Of a DNA stretch of 64,000 nt, positions 1 to 10,204 are shown piece after piece. The notes under the pieces are model-generated. The model was not told the DNA's origin, searched no databases, and was given only the letters and a program-made list of their open reading frames with translations. Source of the DNA: Lamellibrachia satsuma (taxonomy: Eukaryota; Annelida; Polychaeta; Sabellida; Siboglinidae). Numbering within the stretch: the stretch's first letter is position 1; each line of letters opens with the position of its first letter. The position numbers were made by a program, and so were the translations under genes. The stretch spans positions 6,795,001 to 6,859,000 of the forward strand of contig BSQZ01000025.1 in NCBI GenBank assembly GCA_033239005.1, given 5' to 3'.

Positions 1-36
1 TATATATATATATATATATACACACACATATATATG
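1..36. repeat. (TA)n / (CA)n microsatellite at window edge
   Basis: Pure TA dinucleotides followed by a short CA run, cut by the window start. Positions 37-262 after it hold no recognisable gene. Confidence 0.9.
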
Positions 37-262
37 GGCTTTTGCCTGAAATAAAACATTATTATTGTTACTATTGGTTTAATGTACAGTACGATGACGG
101 TCGTCAATTGTATGGACAAATGAGTTTTTATTCAGCGCAGCACAAACAACACGTGTAATTACCAGCGAGGGTTTCTACAAATGTTCTTAACATAAATTGT
201 ATCCAATATATCGGAATCTTATCGAATAATTATTATGAATAAGTCAAACTGTCGTTTTGGTG

Positions 263-268
263 TTTATT
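263..268 (-). promoter_or_regulatory. Candidate polyadenylation signal of hairpin gene 1
   Basis: TTTATT on the + strand reads AATAAA on the minus strand, about 160 bases past the stop of the cysteine-rich gene at 427-651. Placement fits a 3' untranslated region, but AATAAA is common in AT-rich DNA. Confidence 0.4.
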
Positions 269-426
269 AAAACAGTTAATTATAATTTTGTCTTTCTTCA
301 GTATTTCCAGCTGTGTAAGTATGACTAAGCCTGGAACATTTCCGGATTAATGTCTTGGTCGCATTGCGATGAAACGTCTTTCACAAGAGCTGCCATCACA
401 ACAATGTTGGCTTGCTCGAGCCTTTG

Positions 427-651
427 TTACCTTCGATAATCCGGGAAACTGAAGAAGCAGTTGCCGATACATTCCTTTTGCGCATTGAAGCATTTATTTT
501 CACCCGGGCGAGGCCTCGTCAAACTAAGACATTGTCTTTCGATGCACGTTATGTACATCTCCTCGCAAAGCAGCACGCAACGATCAAATTTCGTCAATCT
601 AATAGCTCCAGCAGTAACGACGAAGATAGAAATCAGCACGGATACGGTAAC
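427..651 (-). CDS. Secreted cysteine-rich helical-hairpin peptide, gene 1, exon 2
   Basis: Exon 2 of a predicted two-exon gene (exon 1 at 2491-2517); 74 codons then stop. It opens directly after a TTTTCAG acceptor in phase 0 with a hydrophobic run (V/L/I/F/A) that supplies the core of a signal peptide. The mature part carries seven cysteines spaced x3, x6, x4, x12, x6, x3, with an R-P-R-P loop between Cys4 and Cys5 and a basic C-terminus ending RR. Four other loci in the window have the same spacing. Full length would be about 83 residues. The fold is inferred as two antiparallel helices bridged Cys1-7, Cys2-6 and Cys3-5, leaving Cys4 free. Such hairpins occur in secreted channel-active, antimicrobial and inhibitor peptides; nothing here shows which, so function is unknown. 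The intron contains a large (TATG)n array. Confidence 0.72.
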   Translation of the reverse strand, partial: VTVSVLISIFVVTAGAIRLTKFDRCVLLCEEMYITCIERQCLSLTRPRPGENKCFNAQKECIGNCFFSFPDYRR

Positions 652-784
652 CTGAAAAGTAAAACACGTAATGGAACTTGTTTTGCATCAAATCGTACAA
701 TGCTATGTATTTAATTTATTAAGCAATTATTCTTACCGATTATATTTTTTAATATAAAATGGCTTGTAAATCTGTATGTAAGTA

Positions 785-1208
785 TATGAATATGTATTCA
801 CATATGTATGTATGTACGTATGTAGGTATGTATTTATGTATGTATGTATGTATGTATGTATGTATGTATGTATGTATGTATGTATGTATGTATGTATGTA
901 TGCATGTATGCATGTATGTATGTATGTATGTATGTATGTATGTATGTATGTATGTATGTATGTACGTATGTATGTATGTATTTATGTATGTATGTATGTA
1001 TGTATGTATGTATGTATGTATGTATGTATGTATGCATGTATGCATGTATGTATGTATGTATGTATGTATGTATGTATGTATGTATTTATGTATGTATGCA
1101 TGTATGTATGTATGTATGTATGTATGTATGTATGCATGCATGTATGTATGTATGTATGTATGTGTGTATGTATGTATGTATATATGTATGTATGTATGTA
1201 TGTATGCA
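785..1208. repeat. (TATG)n microsatellite
   Basis: About 100 tetranucleotide units of TATG with scattered TGCA, TTTA and TACG variants. It lies in the predicted intron of hairpin gene 1. Its three 4-base registers give the long M-Y-V-C and T-Y-I-H pseudo-frames on both strands, which are not genes. Confidence 0.97.
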
Positions 1209-1333
1209 TACTACGAAACCCAGAACAATAGCTACACTACGTATGTGTTTACCACTGCTAGTGATCTAGGTCAAACGTCCACAGAACGCTTCCTTAAACC
1301 AACATTTGTACATGATATTTGGGGTGTGAAGGT

Positions 1334-1443
1334 GACATTGCTATTGACACAATGCCCTACACAAAAACGTGATTGGTTAGTGCAAGGAGACATTGCTATT
1401 GACACAATGCCCTACACAAAGACGTGATTGATTAGTGCAAGGA
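1334..1443. repeat. 55-bp direct repeat, 2 copies
   Basis: Two adjacent near-identical 55-base units begin at 1334 and 1389 with GACATTGCTATTGACAC. They are intronic to gene 1. The flanking 1444-1890 holds no recognisable feature. Confidence 0.85.
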
Positions 1444-1911
1444 GTCATTAGCTCTTGCCTTTTTTTCTGTGCATCACCTGGCAACTCGGCTACTATTTAT
1501 GTAAAGAAGGGTGTCACAACGAGGCGTACACTGGAAATATTTGTATGAAAATCACCTGGCATTGGTATATTTTACGGAAGAACCGCAGAAGACATTGTAA
1601 GTATGATATATATATATATTTAAAAAAAAAAAACAACACATACACTTGCATAATGGCAATGATCAATGCCACTTTGAACCATTGCGCCCCTGACACATAT
1701 GCGTCCCTTTCACTGTATTCCACAAAAACCGTGTGCTTGTTAGATACAATTAAGTGATAGGAAATGCCTGAATGCTTTGCTCGTTTTGACTGCGGCCAGT
1801 AAAGTAGACAACCACGTTACATGATATCCAGCAATATCGTTAAGAGCGGATGCGATTCCTTCTTATATTGAGTGGCACGTCCAATGTCCGTGTTACATAT
1901 TCACATTTACT

Positions 1912-2022
1912 AGTGTGACAATGACGACATAAACGTTACATATTCACATCTTCTAGTGTGACAATGACGACATAAATAATACAATGACGACATAAATGTG
2001 ACAATGACGACATAAACGTCGG
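1912..2022. repeat. Short interspersed direct repeats (GACAATGACGACATAA)
   Basis: The phrase ACAATGACGACATAA recurs four times with spacers of differing length (1918-2020). It is a local slippage or duplication patch. No coding signal is seen; 2023-2480 is otherwise unremarkable AT-rich intron. Confidence 0.75.
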
Positions 2023-2484
2023 TCTGCTTAAGTATGTGGCTATGTTTACAATGGTATTTGCCAAATTTACTGCATAAAACAAAGTTGTATAAGACAAGTA
2101 GGTCGTGTCCACGTGTGACTGAAACAATGTTGCATAAGTCATTAAGTTTATCCAAATTCAGTTGTGAGAGCAGAGTTGGGATCAACTACGGTTTATTTTT
2201 TAAACAATAAAACACATACTTTGCATCAATAACAAAAAATAAATATTTAAACATTTGAAGAGTTACAAATGCACACTATTAAAATGTACACAGGGTTGGC
2301 ATACCAGAAGAAACGTTATATTTGATTGAACAAAAACGCAATACTTTGTTTTATTGTTTATGTAATATTATTTATGTATATTATAAGTGTTGGTTGCACG
2401 TTACGGTACGGAATGTACATATATAATTGCATTAAATGATTAAAATGAGGGTTAGTTCAGGTAAACTGAATACTATTTAGTTCG

Positions 2485-3020
2485 ACTCACTACTGCTGTA
2501 TTCTGTTTCTGCGACATAACCGACTATGCTCCGTTTGAAGGTGTCGCTGTATTTTCGTGTCCGCTTCACATCCACCGACTATACAAACTGATGCAATTTA
2601 CTGTAAAACGTTAACACCACCTCATAAGAAGACGAATAGTGACGCCTCATAACAGGCGCTATACAAATAACCATATTAAACTTAATAAGCACACCAGACC
2701 CTCCACATACATTCGAACTTGACATATTGACATTCACTTCATTGTGAAGCACAATCGAGTTTATACACTTTACAAATGTATGCAAATAACAAGTGAATGT
2801 AAAAGGACAGACTTCTGGAAAGTTCGGCCACGTTCGGCTCCATTTCGTGTATTTCATATATTTCCATTCGCAACATTGTACACTGTACGTACTTCCATTG
2901 TAAATCACATGACATTTAATTACATATGAGATGGCGTTATTGAAGAAGACCTGAATACAATAGCCGTGTCTTCCACGGTAATGTGTTAAGTGATATGTTG
3001 TGACGTATGCCACCATCGCC
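2485..3020 (-). other. Promoter-proximal block inverted-duplicated at 50955-51369
   Basis: Read on the minus strand, this block matches 50955-51369 on the plus strand through exon 1, its donor and about 300 bases upstream. It includes the phrase TCACAATGAAGTGAATGTCA. Both copies have a start-stop ATGTGA about 54 bases before the start codon. It shows that genes 1 and 5 arose by an inverted duplication that included the presumed promoter. Confidence 0.75.
2491..2517 (-). CDS. Hairpin gene 1, exon 1 (start codon and n-region of signal peptide)
   Basis: Nine codons from ATG (2517-2515), starting M-S-Q-K-Q, followed at once by a consensus donor GTGAGT (2490-2485). This is phase 0, matching the phase-0 acceptor at 651. 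An equivalent 9-codon exon with seven of nine residues identical and the same donor lies at 51337-51363 on the other strand. The conservation of ATG, length and donor supports a real exon. The intron to exon 2 would be 1839 bases. Pairing with exon 2 is inferred from phase and signal-peptide logic. Confidence 0.62.
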
Positions 3021-3453
3021 ATACTAGTGAACAAGTAGTGGCATGGTAATGTGTTAAGTGATATGTTGTGACGTATGCCACCATCGCCATACTAGTGAAC
3101 AAGTAGTGGCATGGTAATGTGTTAAGTGATATGTTGCGACGTATGCCACCATCGCCATACTAGTGAACAAGTAGTGGCATGGTAATGTGTTAAGTGATAT
3201 GTTGTGATGTATGCCACCATCGCCATACTAGTGAACAAGTAGTGGCATGGTAATGTGTTAAGTGATATGTTGTGACGTATGCCACCATCGCCATACTAGT
3301 GAACAAGTAGTGGCATGGTAATGTGTTAAGTGATATGTTGTGATGTATGCCACCATCGCCATACTAGTGAACAAGTAGTGGTACGGTAATGTGTTAAGTG
3401 ATATGTTGTGATGTATGCCACCATCGCCATACTAGTGAACAAGTAGTGGCATG
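2977..3453. repeat. 68-bp minisatellite, about 7 copies
   Basis: Tandem units beginning GGTAATGTGTTAAGTGATAT, period 68, about 97% identical. It lies 5' of gene 1. A single diverged copy of the unit (on the other strand) is recognisable at about 50955-51010, at the corresponding position upstream of gene 5, so the array expanded from single-copy promoter-side DNA after the genes duplicated. The period is not a multiple of three. Confidence 0.92.
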
Positions 3454-3791
3454 GCTAGCATTACACCAAAACATTGCTAAAATACTGCAAACATAGCAAG
3501 TATTGTACATGAAACTACCAAGGAACTATTTGTATCAGCTTAAAATACAGTTCATGTTAACTATCCGGGAATCGGTGTGCTTGATTTACTATACAATTAA
3601 ATATGAGATTATTTCTTGGGATAATGTAATGTGATGAATACATGGATTAGTGTGCAACGCTACCGGCATGTTGGACCAGCACTTGTCAAACAAACACAAA
3701 TAGCAAAGCGTCTACACGTTGGCATTACCTCCAAAGTGGTATTTGTGAGTGGCAGGTCACCTTGTTTTTCAAAAAGCAGTTACCTGATTGT

Positions 3792-4010
3792 AAAGGTAAA
3801 GGTAAGTTTTTATATAACGCAGTATCCAGTCCGTAGAACCGCACAAAGCGCTTTACACTTCACCCCCTGGCAGACCTGTTACTTGACCCTTCACCCCATA
3901 CCTGTTCATTCCAAGGCCATCTGAACTTCTATGGGAGTTATTCAGCCACGATGTAATTGCTGCGCGAAGACTACTCGTTCAACATTGTTTGTCGTTATAT
4001 GTTTGTTCGT
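3792..4010 (-). mobile_element. SINE-like dispersed repeat, 3' body
   Basis: Shares with 13082-13260 the phrases AAAGCGCTTTACACTTCACC and CCCTGGCAGACCTGTT and the GGTAAA-type tail. The orientation is minus, with the tail at 3792. A short internal duplication of the 'cacc..cctgtt' segment is present. No clear tRNA-like head is visible here. 4010-5150 holds no gene I can recognise and is AT-rich toward its end. Confidence 0.6.
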
Positions 4011-5159
4011 TACCTGCTTCATCGGCTTCGCCTTCACCTAACCCATCAACGTAGATGGTCGTTCGGCACCTCCGATGATGCTCCGACAACCTTAATCCAC
4101 CTATACTGCCAATAGCAAATCATGTCAAGTCAATTTCTTCTCATTCTTTGATGTTTTCTGATCAATTCTTGGTTTTGCCTCCCACCATGTCATGGACCTC
4201 GTGATATGGCCATGCTATCTCAAACTAACAAGATATCCATATGTTGAATTGATATAGTACACGCACCATGGCAAAACTCCACAAAAACAAATTGTGCGGT
4301 TGTTACTTGCGAGATAAATATTTGATACAACCATTTTGTTTGCCTTGCTTGCTAGTCGAACACGGAGACTGCAGGAATGATGTCAGATATGTAAGATTTC
4401 AATGATAAAAAAACTGGAAAATCATGTTCCTAAAATGTTTGAACAAGGATATTATCTATTGTGTTCACCTGAAATACATACTGGATCAGGTTGACCAAGG
4501 TTGTGGTTAGTAAAACAAGCCGCACACACTAACTAACAACACCTGCTTGAACTTGTGTTGTGCTGCTCTACGGAGAAGTTAATTCCCACCAGTCCAGTTA
4601 TAAATGTAATCTATCATAAATGTACGATTACGAATCACGAGTAACATATGTATCACGTGATTATCACCCATCAGTTATGGCTTGGGTCTGTTTTCCTGGC
4701 TATTTAATATACCATAAACTATATCATCGCAATTGCTAAGAAACAATCCCTGTACTATTCATTACTGCTCCGTGAAATGAATGGATTATCACAGAGGACA
4801 TTCCAATAATCTCTAGCTGTCATACCTTTAACATAAGCACATGTTGCCTACGGTTCCTGGCCAAAAAGAAACGACGATTATGTAACGATCGTGCCTGTAA
4901 GTAGCACACATACAACTTAATCAGTTCTGAGGTATTTAACAATGATGACAACACAGATTATTTCATTTTATTTAAAATACATACTGTTAAAATGTGATAA
5001 TATATTAATTTTAAATTATGCATATTTATACTTAGTAACGGTATGAAAATATAAAATTAATTAACTAAATAAATAATAAAAAAGCAAAACAAAACATGTC
5101 AGAGTTAAATAAATAATAATAAAATTATTAAAAACATGACGCACTCGTTGTAAGCCATG

Positions 5160-5310
5160 CGAAAAAGATGTGTCTTTAAAATTCCCTCAAGAGTGTCTAA
5201 CGATGAGACTGTCTTTATACGGAGAGGAAGACTGTTCCATATCCGCGGCTATGCGACGGTTGTGTCAGTGGAGCAGACTGTGATGAAGGCAGATGCGAAC
5301 CCTTGCGATT
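5160..5310 (+). repeat. Decayed dispersed repeat fragment
   Basis: The phrase around 5230 (GTTCCATATCCGCGGC...GCGACGG) resembles 12650-12680 (GTTCATTCCAGACC..GGCGCAGCGAC), suggesting both come from one dispersed repeat family. No intact frame is seen. 5310-5550 is unassigned. Confidence 0.3.
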
Positions 5311-5550
5311 GCTGGAGATTCGTTGCTTCACAGGAAGCTAGTGAAGCTTCTTCAGCGCATGGGTGATGTGCTCTCGTCTGCTGCAGCTGTCCACCAATCG
5401 GGCTGCACTCCCTGTAGTTTGCCAAAGAGACGGTCAGTGATGACCAAAAAGAGAGCATTCGCATATTCGGGTCTATATATAATTATGATATTCGAACCGC
5501 TGCTTTCTTTGGCTGGCACCACCGGATGGAAGAAATTTTCCTCAGGTGGT

Positions 5551-5650
5551 CGTATGCGGTACAGCATATATACTGGACGTGACAGTTGGTAGTATGCGGT
5601 AAGACATATATACTGGACGTGACAGTTTGTGGTATGCAGTACGACACATT
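5551..5650. repeat. Direct repeat of about 37 bp, 2.5 copies
   Basis: Units containing GTATGCGGTA(C/A)(A)GACATATATACTGGACGTGA recur at 5553, 5592 and partly 5632. Non-coding. Confidence 0.75.
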
Positions 5651-5739
5651 CTTTTTGCAGAAAAAGAGAGACCCTAGAGAGCACGAGATCGGTGCGCTTG
5701 CAAAAACTCTCTAGTATATTAGAAACGTTTAAATGCAAA

Positions 5740-6460
5740 AATAATCAAATAAGGGATCAGCTGAAACAATTAAGGGGTTATCTAAAAAATTAAAGTTAAT
5801 GGTAATATCAGTCAACTAAAATGTTCATCTAAACGATTAAAGGACACCTAAAGTATTTTAAAATGTGACTAAAATTAAGGGATTCTCTCAAAAACAATTG
5901 AATTTAAAGGGTAATTTAAAAAGGAGTAATCTAGGGGTAATTTAATAATGAAATGGTTGATCATCCCAAAACATTATGGGATCATCTCACAAAATCAAGT
6001 GGTCGTCTCGAAAAAAGTTAAATAAATTAAGGGTCATCTCATAAAATGAATGAGTCTTCTCAAAAAAGTTAAAGGATCGTCACAACATATGTAAAAACAG
6101 GTTAACTAGCTAACTTGATCGTCTCAACCATTACACTTGTTGAAATCATCCTTTACTTTTCTAAAAGACTAATTCGTTTTATTCCATGACCCAATACAGT
6201 TTTGAGATGATCAATTAAGTTATCGTGACGTTCAGCTTATTAATTGTTTTGTATATCACCCCTTACATATTTCTTTATGATATGATACCTTAGTGCACTC
6301 TGTAGTTTTTTAAAAACATCTTAAGTTTGCATTTTGATGACTCGTTATATCTGTATTTTGATATGACCCTTTATTCTATGACATGATCTCTTAATCTCTT
6401 AATTTGTTGAGACGATCAGGTAGTTGATTTTTTGTAATGACCCTTACATTTTGTTTAATG
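5740..6460. repeat. Degenerate AT-rich repeat arranged as a large palindrome
   Basis: The left half (5740-6090) is built of diverged units like TTAAGGGATCATCTCAAAAA. The right half (6115-6450) carries the same theme reverse-complemented (TGAGATGATCA, GAGACGATCA, ATGACCCTTA). The centre is near 6100. It may be an old foldback element or an inverted minisatellite. No coding signal. Confidence 0.55.
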
Positions 6461-6494
6461 TTCCTTCCACTTTTTCGGAAGACCTCAGCACGAC

Positions 6495-6560
6495 AGGCAT
6501 ACCGGCCTCGCGGTGTGTGACGCTACAGTACGATAAGCCGGTATACCGGCCTCGGTATAC
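6495..6560. repeat. ATACCGGCCTCG direct repeats with a small palindrome
   Basis: ATACCGGCCTCG occurs twice, and CCGGTATACCGG forms a perfect 12-base palindrome beside it. It could be a transposon end, but no partner end was found. Confidence 0.4.
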
Positions 6561-6750
6561 CATCATTGGTTACATTCACCATTTAAATCGCTTTTACTCA
6601 TAATTATCCACTAAGTGGAGCCACTTGTTCCATATATACGGTTGTCATATCGATTTAATTAGCTATTCGGTAGCTGCAATCGTTTATTATCGCTCAATAT
6701 CATTTTACTGAGATTTTCGCATTTTTAATGATGGATTATAAAAATCTGCT

Positions 6751-7026
6751 ATGGCCACATTGGCGGACGGCTTTACTTCAACTGACGATTTACCGCCGTA
6801 TGTTTTGGACGGATTATTTGATAGTTTTAGCAACGAATCTTTCTCGGATGTTGGCGATCGATACAACAATGATGTTGGCGAACTTAGCGACCGAGCCGGA
6901 GGCAAAACGGATACTGACAGCGAGAGTATTTTCGATGGCTACTCGGATGTCAGTGATAAAGACTGTGATGGTGTAAACGCTGAGGATGAGCTGCGCACTG
7001 TATTATTAATGCTGGATTATGCGTAG
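6751..7026 (+). pseudogene. Short acidic open frame, possible transposase N-terminus
   Basis: 91 codons from ATG, rich in D/E/S (runs such as DSESIFDGYSDVSDKDCDG) with no cysteine or membrane pattern. Acidic Ser/Asp-rich stretches of this kind are typical of the N-terminus of piggyBac-type transposases, but no catalytic domain follows. 7027-7430 has only weak frames on the minus strand. The frame could be chance or a small host protein. Confidence 0.25.
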
Positions 7027-7439
7027 TTTTATTTTTTTTAGAAGAAAAAGATGTTTGTGAATCCGTGAACATGCAAAGTTTGATTGGAATCGGTCCAGTA
7101 GCGAAGAATGTTGCCTTTATGTTCTTTACTGTTGCCTTTGCATGATAATCCCACTGAATTAATATACCACAATGGATTGTTTGAATACAATGAAGGATAG
7201 TGCATTTTCATAAGGGGTACCCTTAACGTGAAAACACCCTTGTGTGCTTCTTGTGCCAATATCTTTATGATGGTTCCAGTTGTATGAATGACCTGTGGTA
7301 GGATGTCTGAAAGCATTACTTGTCCTTAGATATATTGTACTGTCTGGATTGTCTGTTTGAATCATCTTTACAGATTATTTCTTTGGGATAGAACCGAAAT
7401 ATCTGAATCTCGATACAAAACGCACAAAAACAAACTATA

Positions 7440-9445
7440 ACTTCTGTATTAACATCCACCGAAAATGTGTATTATAGTAACTTGCTAGCAGAAAAGAGAG
7501 GAGACATTAAAGAGACATGGGCAATATTGAACACTCTAATTCGTAAACAACGTCAAGTATCCTACCATATAAAGTATGGAGACAGAGACATTTCCACCAA
7601 TAAATATATGGTAAATGAATTCAATACGTTCTTTACAAATATTAGTTCCAATTTAGCAAAACACGTTACAAATTCTGATGGAAATGTCTCTATTATGATT
7701 ATTTAGGAAGCAGGATCGGAAACTGTCTGTATTTAAACCCGCTGATGAGGAAGAGTTTATTAATACTGTAAAAGCGGGTACACGGAAGATTTCGAAGATA
7801 TTAGCAAGAATATTGTAGCCAGTGTCATACCCGTTATATCCAAACCTCTCACGCACATTTGTAATAATTCACTTAAGACTGGCGTGTGCACCTCTAGAAT
7901 GAAGATAGCCAAGACAAAACCTATATTCAAACGTGGCACCAAAACGGATATAGGAAATAGTAGGCCAAATTCTCGTTTGCCACAATTTAAAAAAAATTGT
8001 AGGAACTGTTCCTCAATGGGTTAGATACCTTTATCAACGCCAAGGACATACTAAATTCAAGTCATTATGGTTTCCGTAAAGCTATGTCCACATCACATGC
8101 CATAATGGAATTAATAGAGGAAATTTCAAATGCAACGGACAATAAGAAACACGCTATTGGTGTATTAATTGATCTTAAAAAGGCCTTCGATAGAGTGGAC
8201 CACGAAATACTTATCAAAAAGTTGAATTTCTATCGCGTGCGTGGAGTTGGAAATGACTGAATAACAAGCTACCTCACCAACGGGAAGCAACTTGTTGAAA
8301 TAAATAGGTGTCCATTGTACGTCCCAAGCTATTTGTACTCTATATTAATGATATTTGTAACGTATCTAAAGTAGCTAAATTTATTCTCTTAGCGGATGAC
8401 ACAAATATATTTTGCGCTGGTAATAATTTTAAAGAACTACAAGGAACGATAAATGGGGTACAACTTCGCTAAATGGTTTGCTGTGAACAAATTAACATTG
8501 AACCTGTCAAAAATAAATTACATGATTTTCCGGAACCGTCCGCCTGATATTAAAATTAATATGTTCATTGATAATCAACAAATAACCAGAGTACATGTAA
8601 CGAAATGTCTAGGTGTATATATTGATGAATGTCTAAACTAGAAATATTAAATAAATAAGATCAGATTAAAACTGTCGAAAGTTGCAGCAGTCATTTATAA
8701 GGCAAATTGTCTCACTGATTGAAATAGAATGTATATATTATACTGTTCTTTGTATTTACCACATTTAAGTTATTGCTGTGAAATGTGTGGAAACACCTAC
8801 ACCACAATCATTCATGGCGTTACTATATTACAGAAACGAGTAATTCGGTTAGTTTGCGGAGTAAGACGTCTGGAACGTACGAGCATTCTTTTTCAACCAT
8901 TAGGCGTTCTAAAATATGTAGATTAGTTAAGCTCAAGACGGCTATTATTATGTTTAGGGCTTTTCATAATGAATTACCAAGGAATTTGCAAAACAGTGTG
9001 AACCGTATGTGTCTACATGGTACTAGACAGAACGATTCATTCATTCTGTATAACTCGCTTTCGTACTAATACACAATCAATGTGCATCTCTATATATGGA
9101 GCGAGATTATGGAACTCCCTTAATAAAAACATTACCACTTGTAGAACCATAAAGCATTTAAAAAGTGCTACAAGTTATATATTGTTGCAACGTATTAGTC
9201 ACAATTTATTTAGCAAAGATTTTCAATTGTTACATGTTGTAAGTAATGCAAATATATAATTACGTATCAATTACGTTAACGGCTTTACACGCCACGGGGT
9301 GAACCATAGATAAGTATTGCACTTCTGTTCACCGTCTTTTCAACTCACTCCTTGTGTATTCTTCACCAACTGACATTTGTTGCACATTTTGTTAGTAACT
9401 TATTATATTGTAACTGTGGAATAAAATATTGATTGATAGATTAAT
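7440..9445 (+). pseudogene. Decayed non-LTR retrotransposon (LINE), reverse transcriptase to 3' end
   Basis: A LINE in several frames, lacking its 5' part. In order: a linker (KETWAILNTLIRKQR, about 7500-7690); RT fingers/palm with LIDLKKAFDRVDHEILIKKL near 8165-8220; an ADDTNIF catalytic motif near 8395; thumb/C-terminal parts with WFAVNKLTLNLSK (8470-8515); and a conserved tail ending GARLWNSLNKNI near 9100. The 3' untranslated end finishes with AATAAAATATTGATTGATAG at 9420-9440. Stops and frameshifts (for example after 8260 and at 8640) show it is dead. The domain order is that of the jockey/CR1-like LINEs common in marine invertebrates; the clade is inferred. Confidence 0.85.
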
Positions 9446-10135
9446 TAATAATTCTTCTTCTTTTCATGTCCCACACACACGGTATTGTCACGTTCGGGCG
9501 CATGCCTTTGTCCGATTCGTGACGGTGGCCAGATCGTTCCGTGTGGACGGACCGTCCAGGAGTAGGCAACAGAGGAGATGGGACATTGTCTCGTCTTCTA
9601 TGCAGGCACATTTCACTGACTGCGTCTCGTTAATTTGTATCCACATCCTCATGGTCATATTTGCTGCTCGGTCGACTCCTGTTCGCACGCCGTTGAATGA
9701 TCGCCATCAGAGCCGTGGTTGGTTGGAACTGCTGGTAGGGATTCAGCTGGTAGTAATCATCCCATCTTTACGACTGCTGATGTTTCTTGCAGTCGTATTT
9801 CCGACATTTCAAATCTGCATCCGCTAGGCGACTTCAGGTGGCTCGCAGGAGGCACGTGGTTGTGTAGCTGGTGTTTTTTGTCTGCAATTTGTCTTTATCT
9901 TTCTGTGCGGTTAGCCTGATGTCCGGGGGAGCTATGCCAGCCAGCAGGTGTAAGCCGTCTGTGTTTGTAGGTTTCAGGCAGCCCGCTATGATTCGGCAGC
10001 AGTCATGTAGGGCAGGGTTCATTTTGTTTGCATGTGTTGTCCCAAACAGCCCATGCGTATTCCGCTGTAGAATAGCAAAGAGGCAGACCACTAGATCTTA
10101 TAGTCGGTGTTCTGCTTCCCATTTCGAATTTTCAT
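9446..10135 (-). pseudogene. Decayed LINE, C-terminal domain, opposite strand
   Basis: Reads on the minus strand from 10135. It contains CCRIIAGCLKPTNTDGLHLL then LAGIAPPDIR (about 9915-9985), and further down a zinc-knuckle-like CACIEDETMSHLLCC (about 9560-9610). These are the characteristic end of jockey/I-type LINE ORF2 proteins. An AAGAAGAAGAA tail abuts the end of the preceding plus-strand LINE, so the two elements meet tail to tail. Frames are broken between 9690 and 9830. Confidence 0.75.
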
Positions 10136-10204
10136 GATTGCGAATAATGTTCACCCATGCACCACAGAAGAAGATCTAGCTGAGGAATTGGTTGATGCTG
10201 AGGG

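Noticed and set aside
749..1427. Long frames of M-Y-V-C or T-Y-I-H on both strands
   Set aside because: They are the three registers of a (TATG)n microsatellite, open because the motif lacks stops, with no unique coding sequence beyond it.
2579..3034. 151-codon minus-strand frame as a gene
   Set aside because: It spans the 68-bp minisatellite and the gene 1 upstream region; the aligned region upstream of gene 5 does not keep the frame open.
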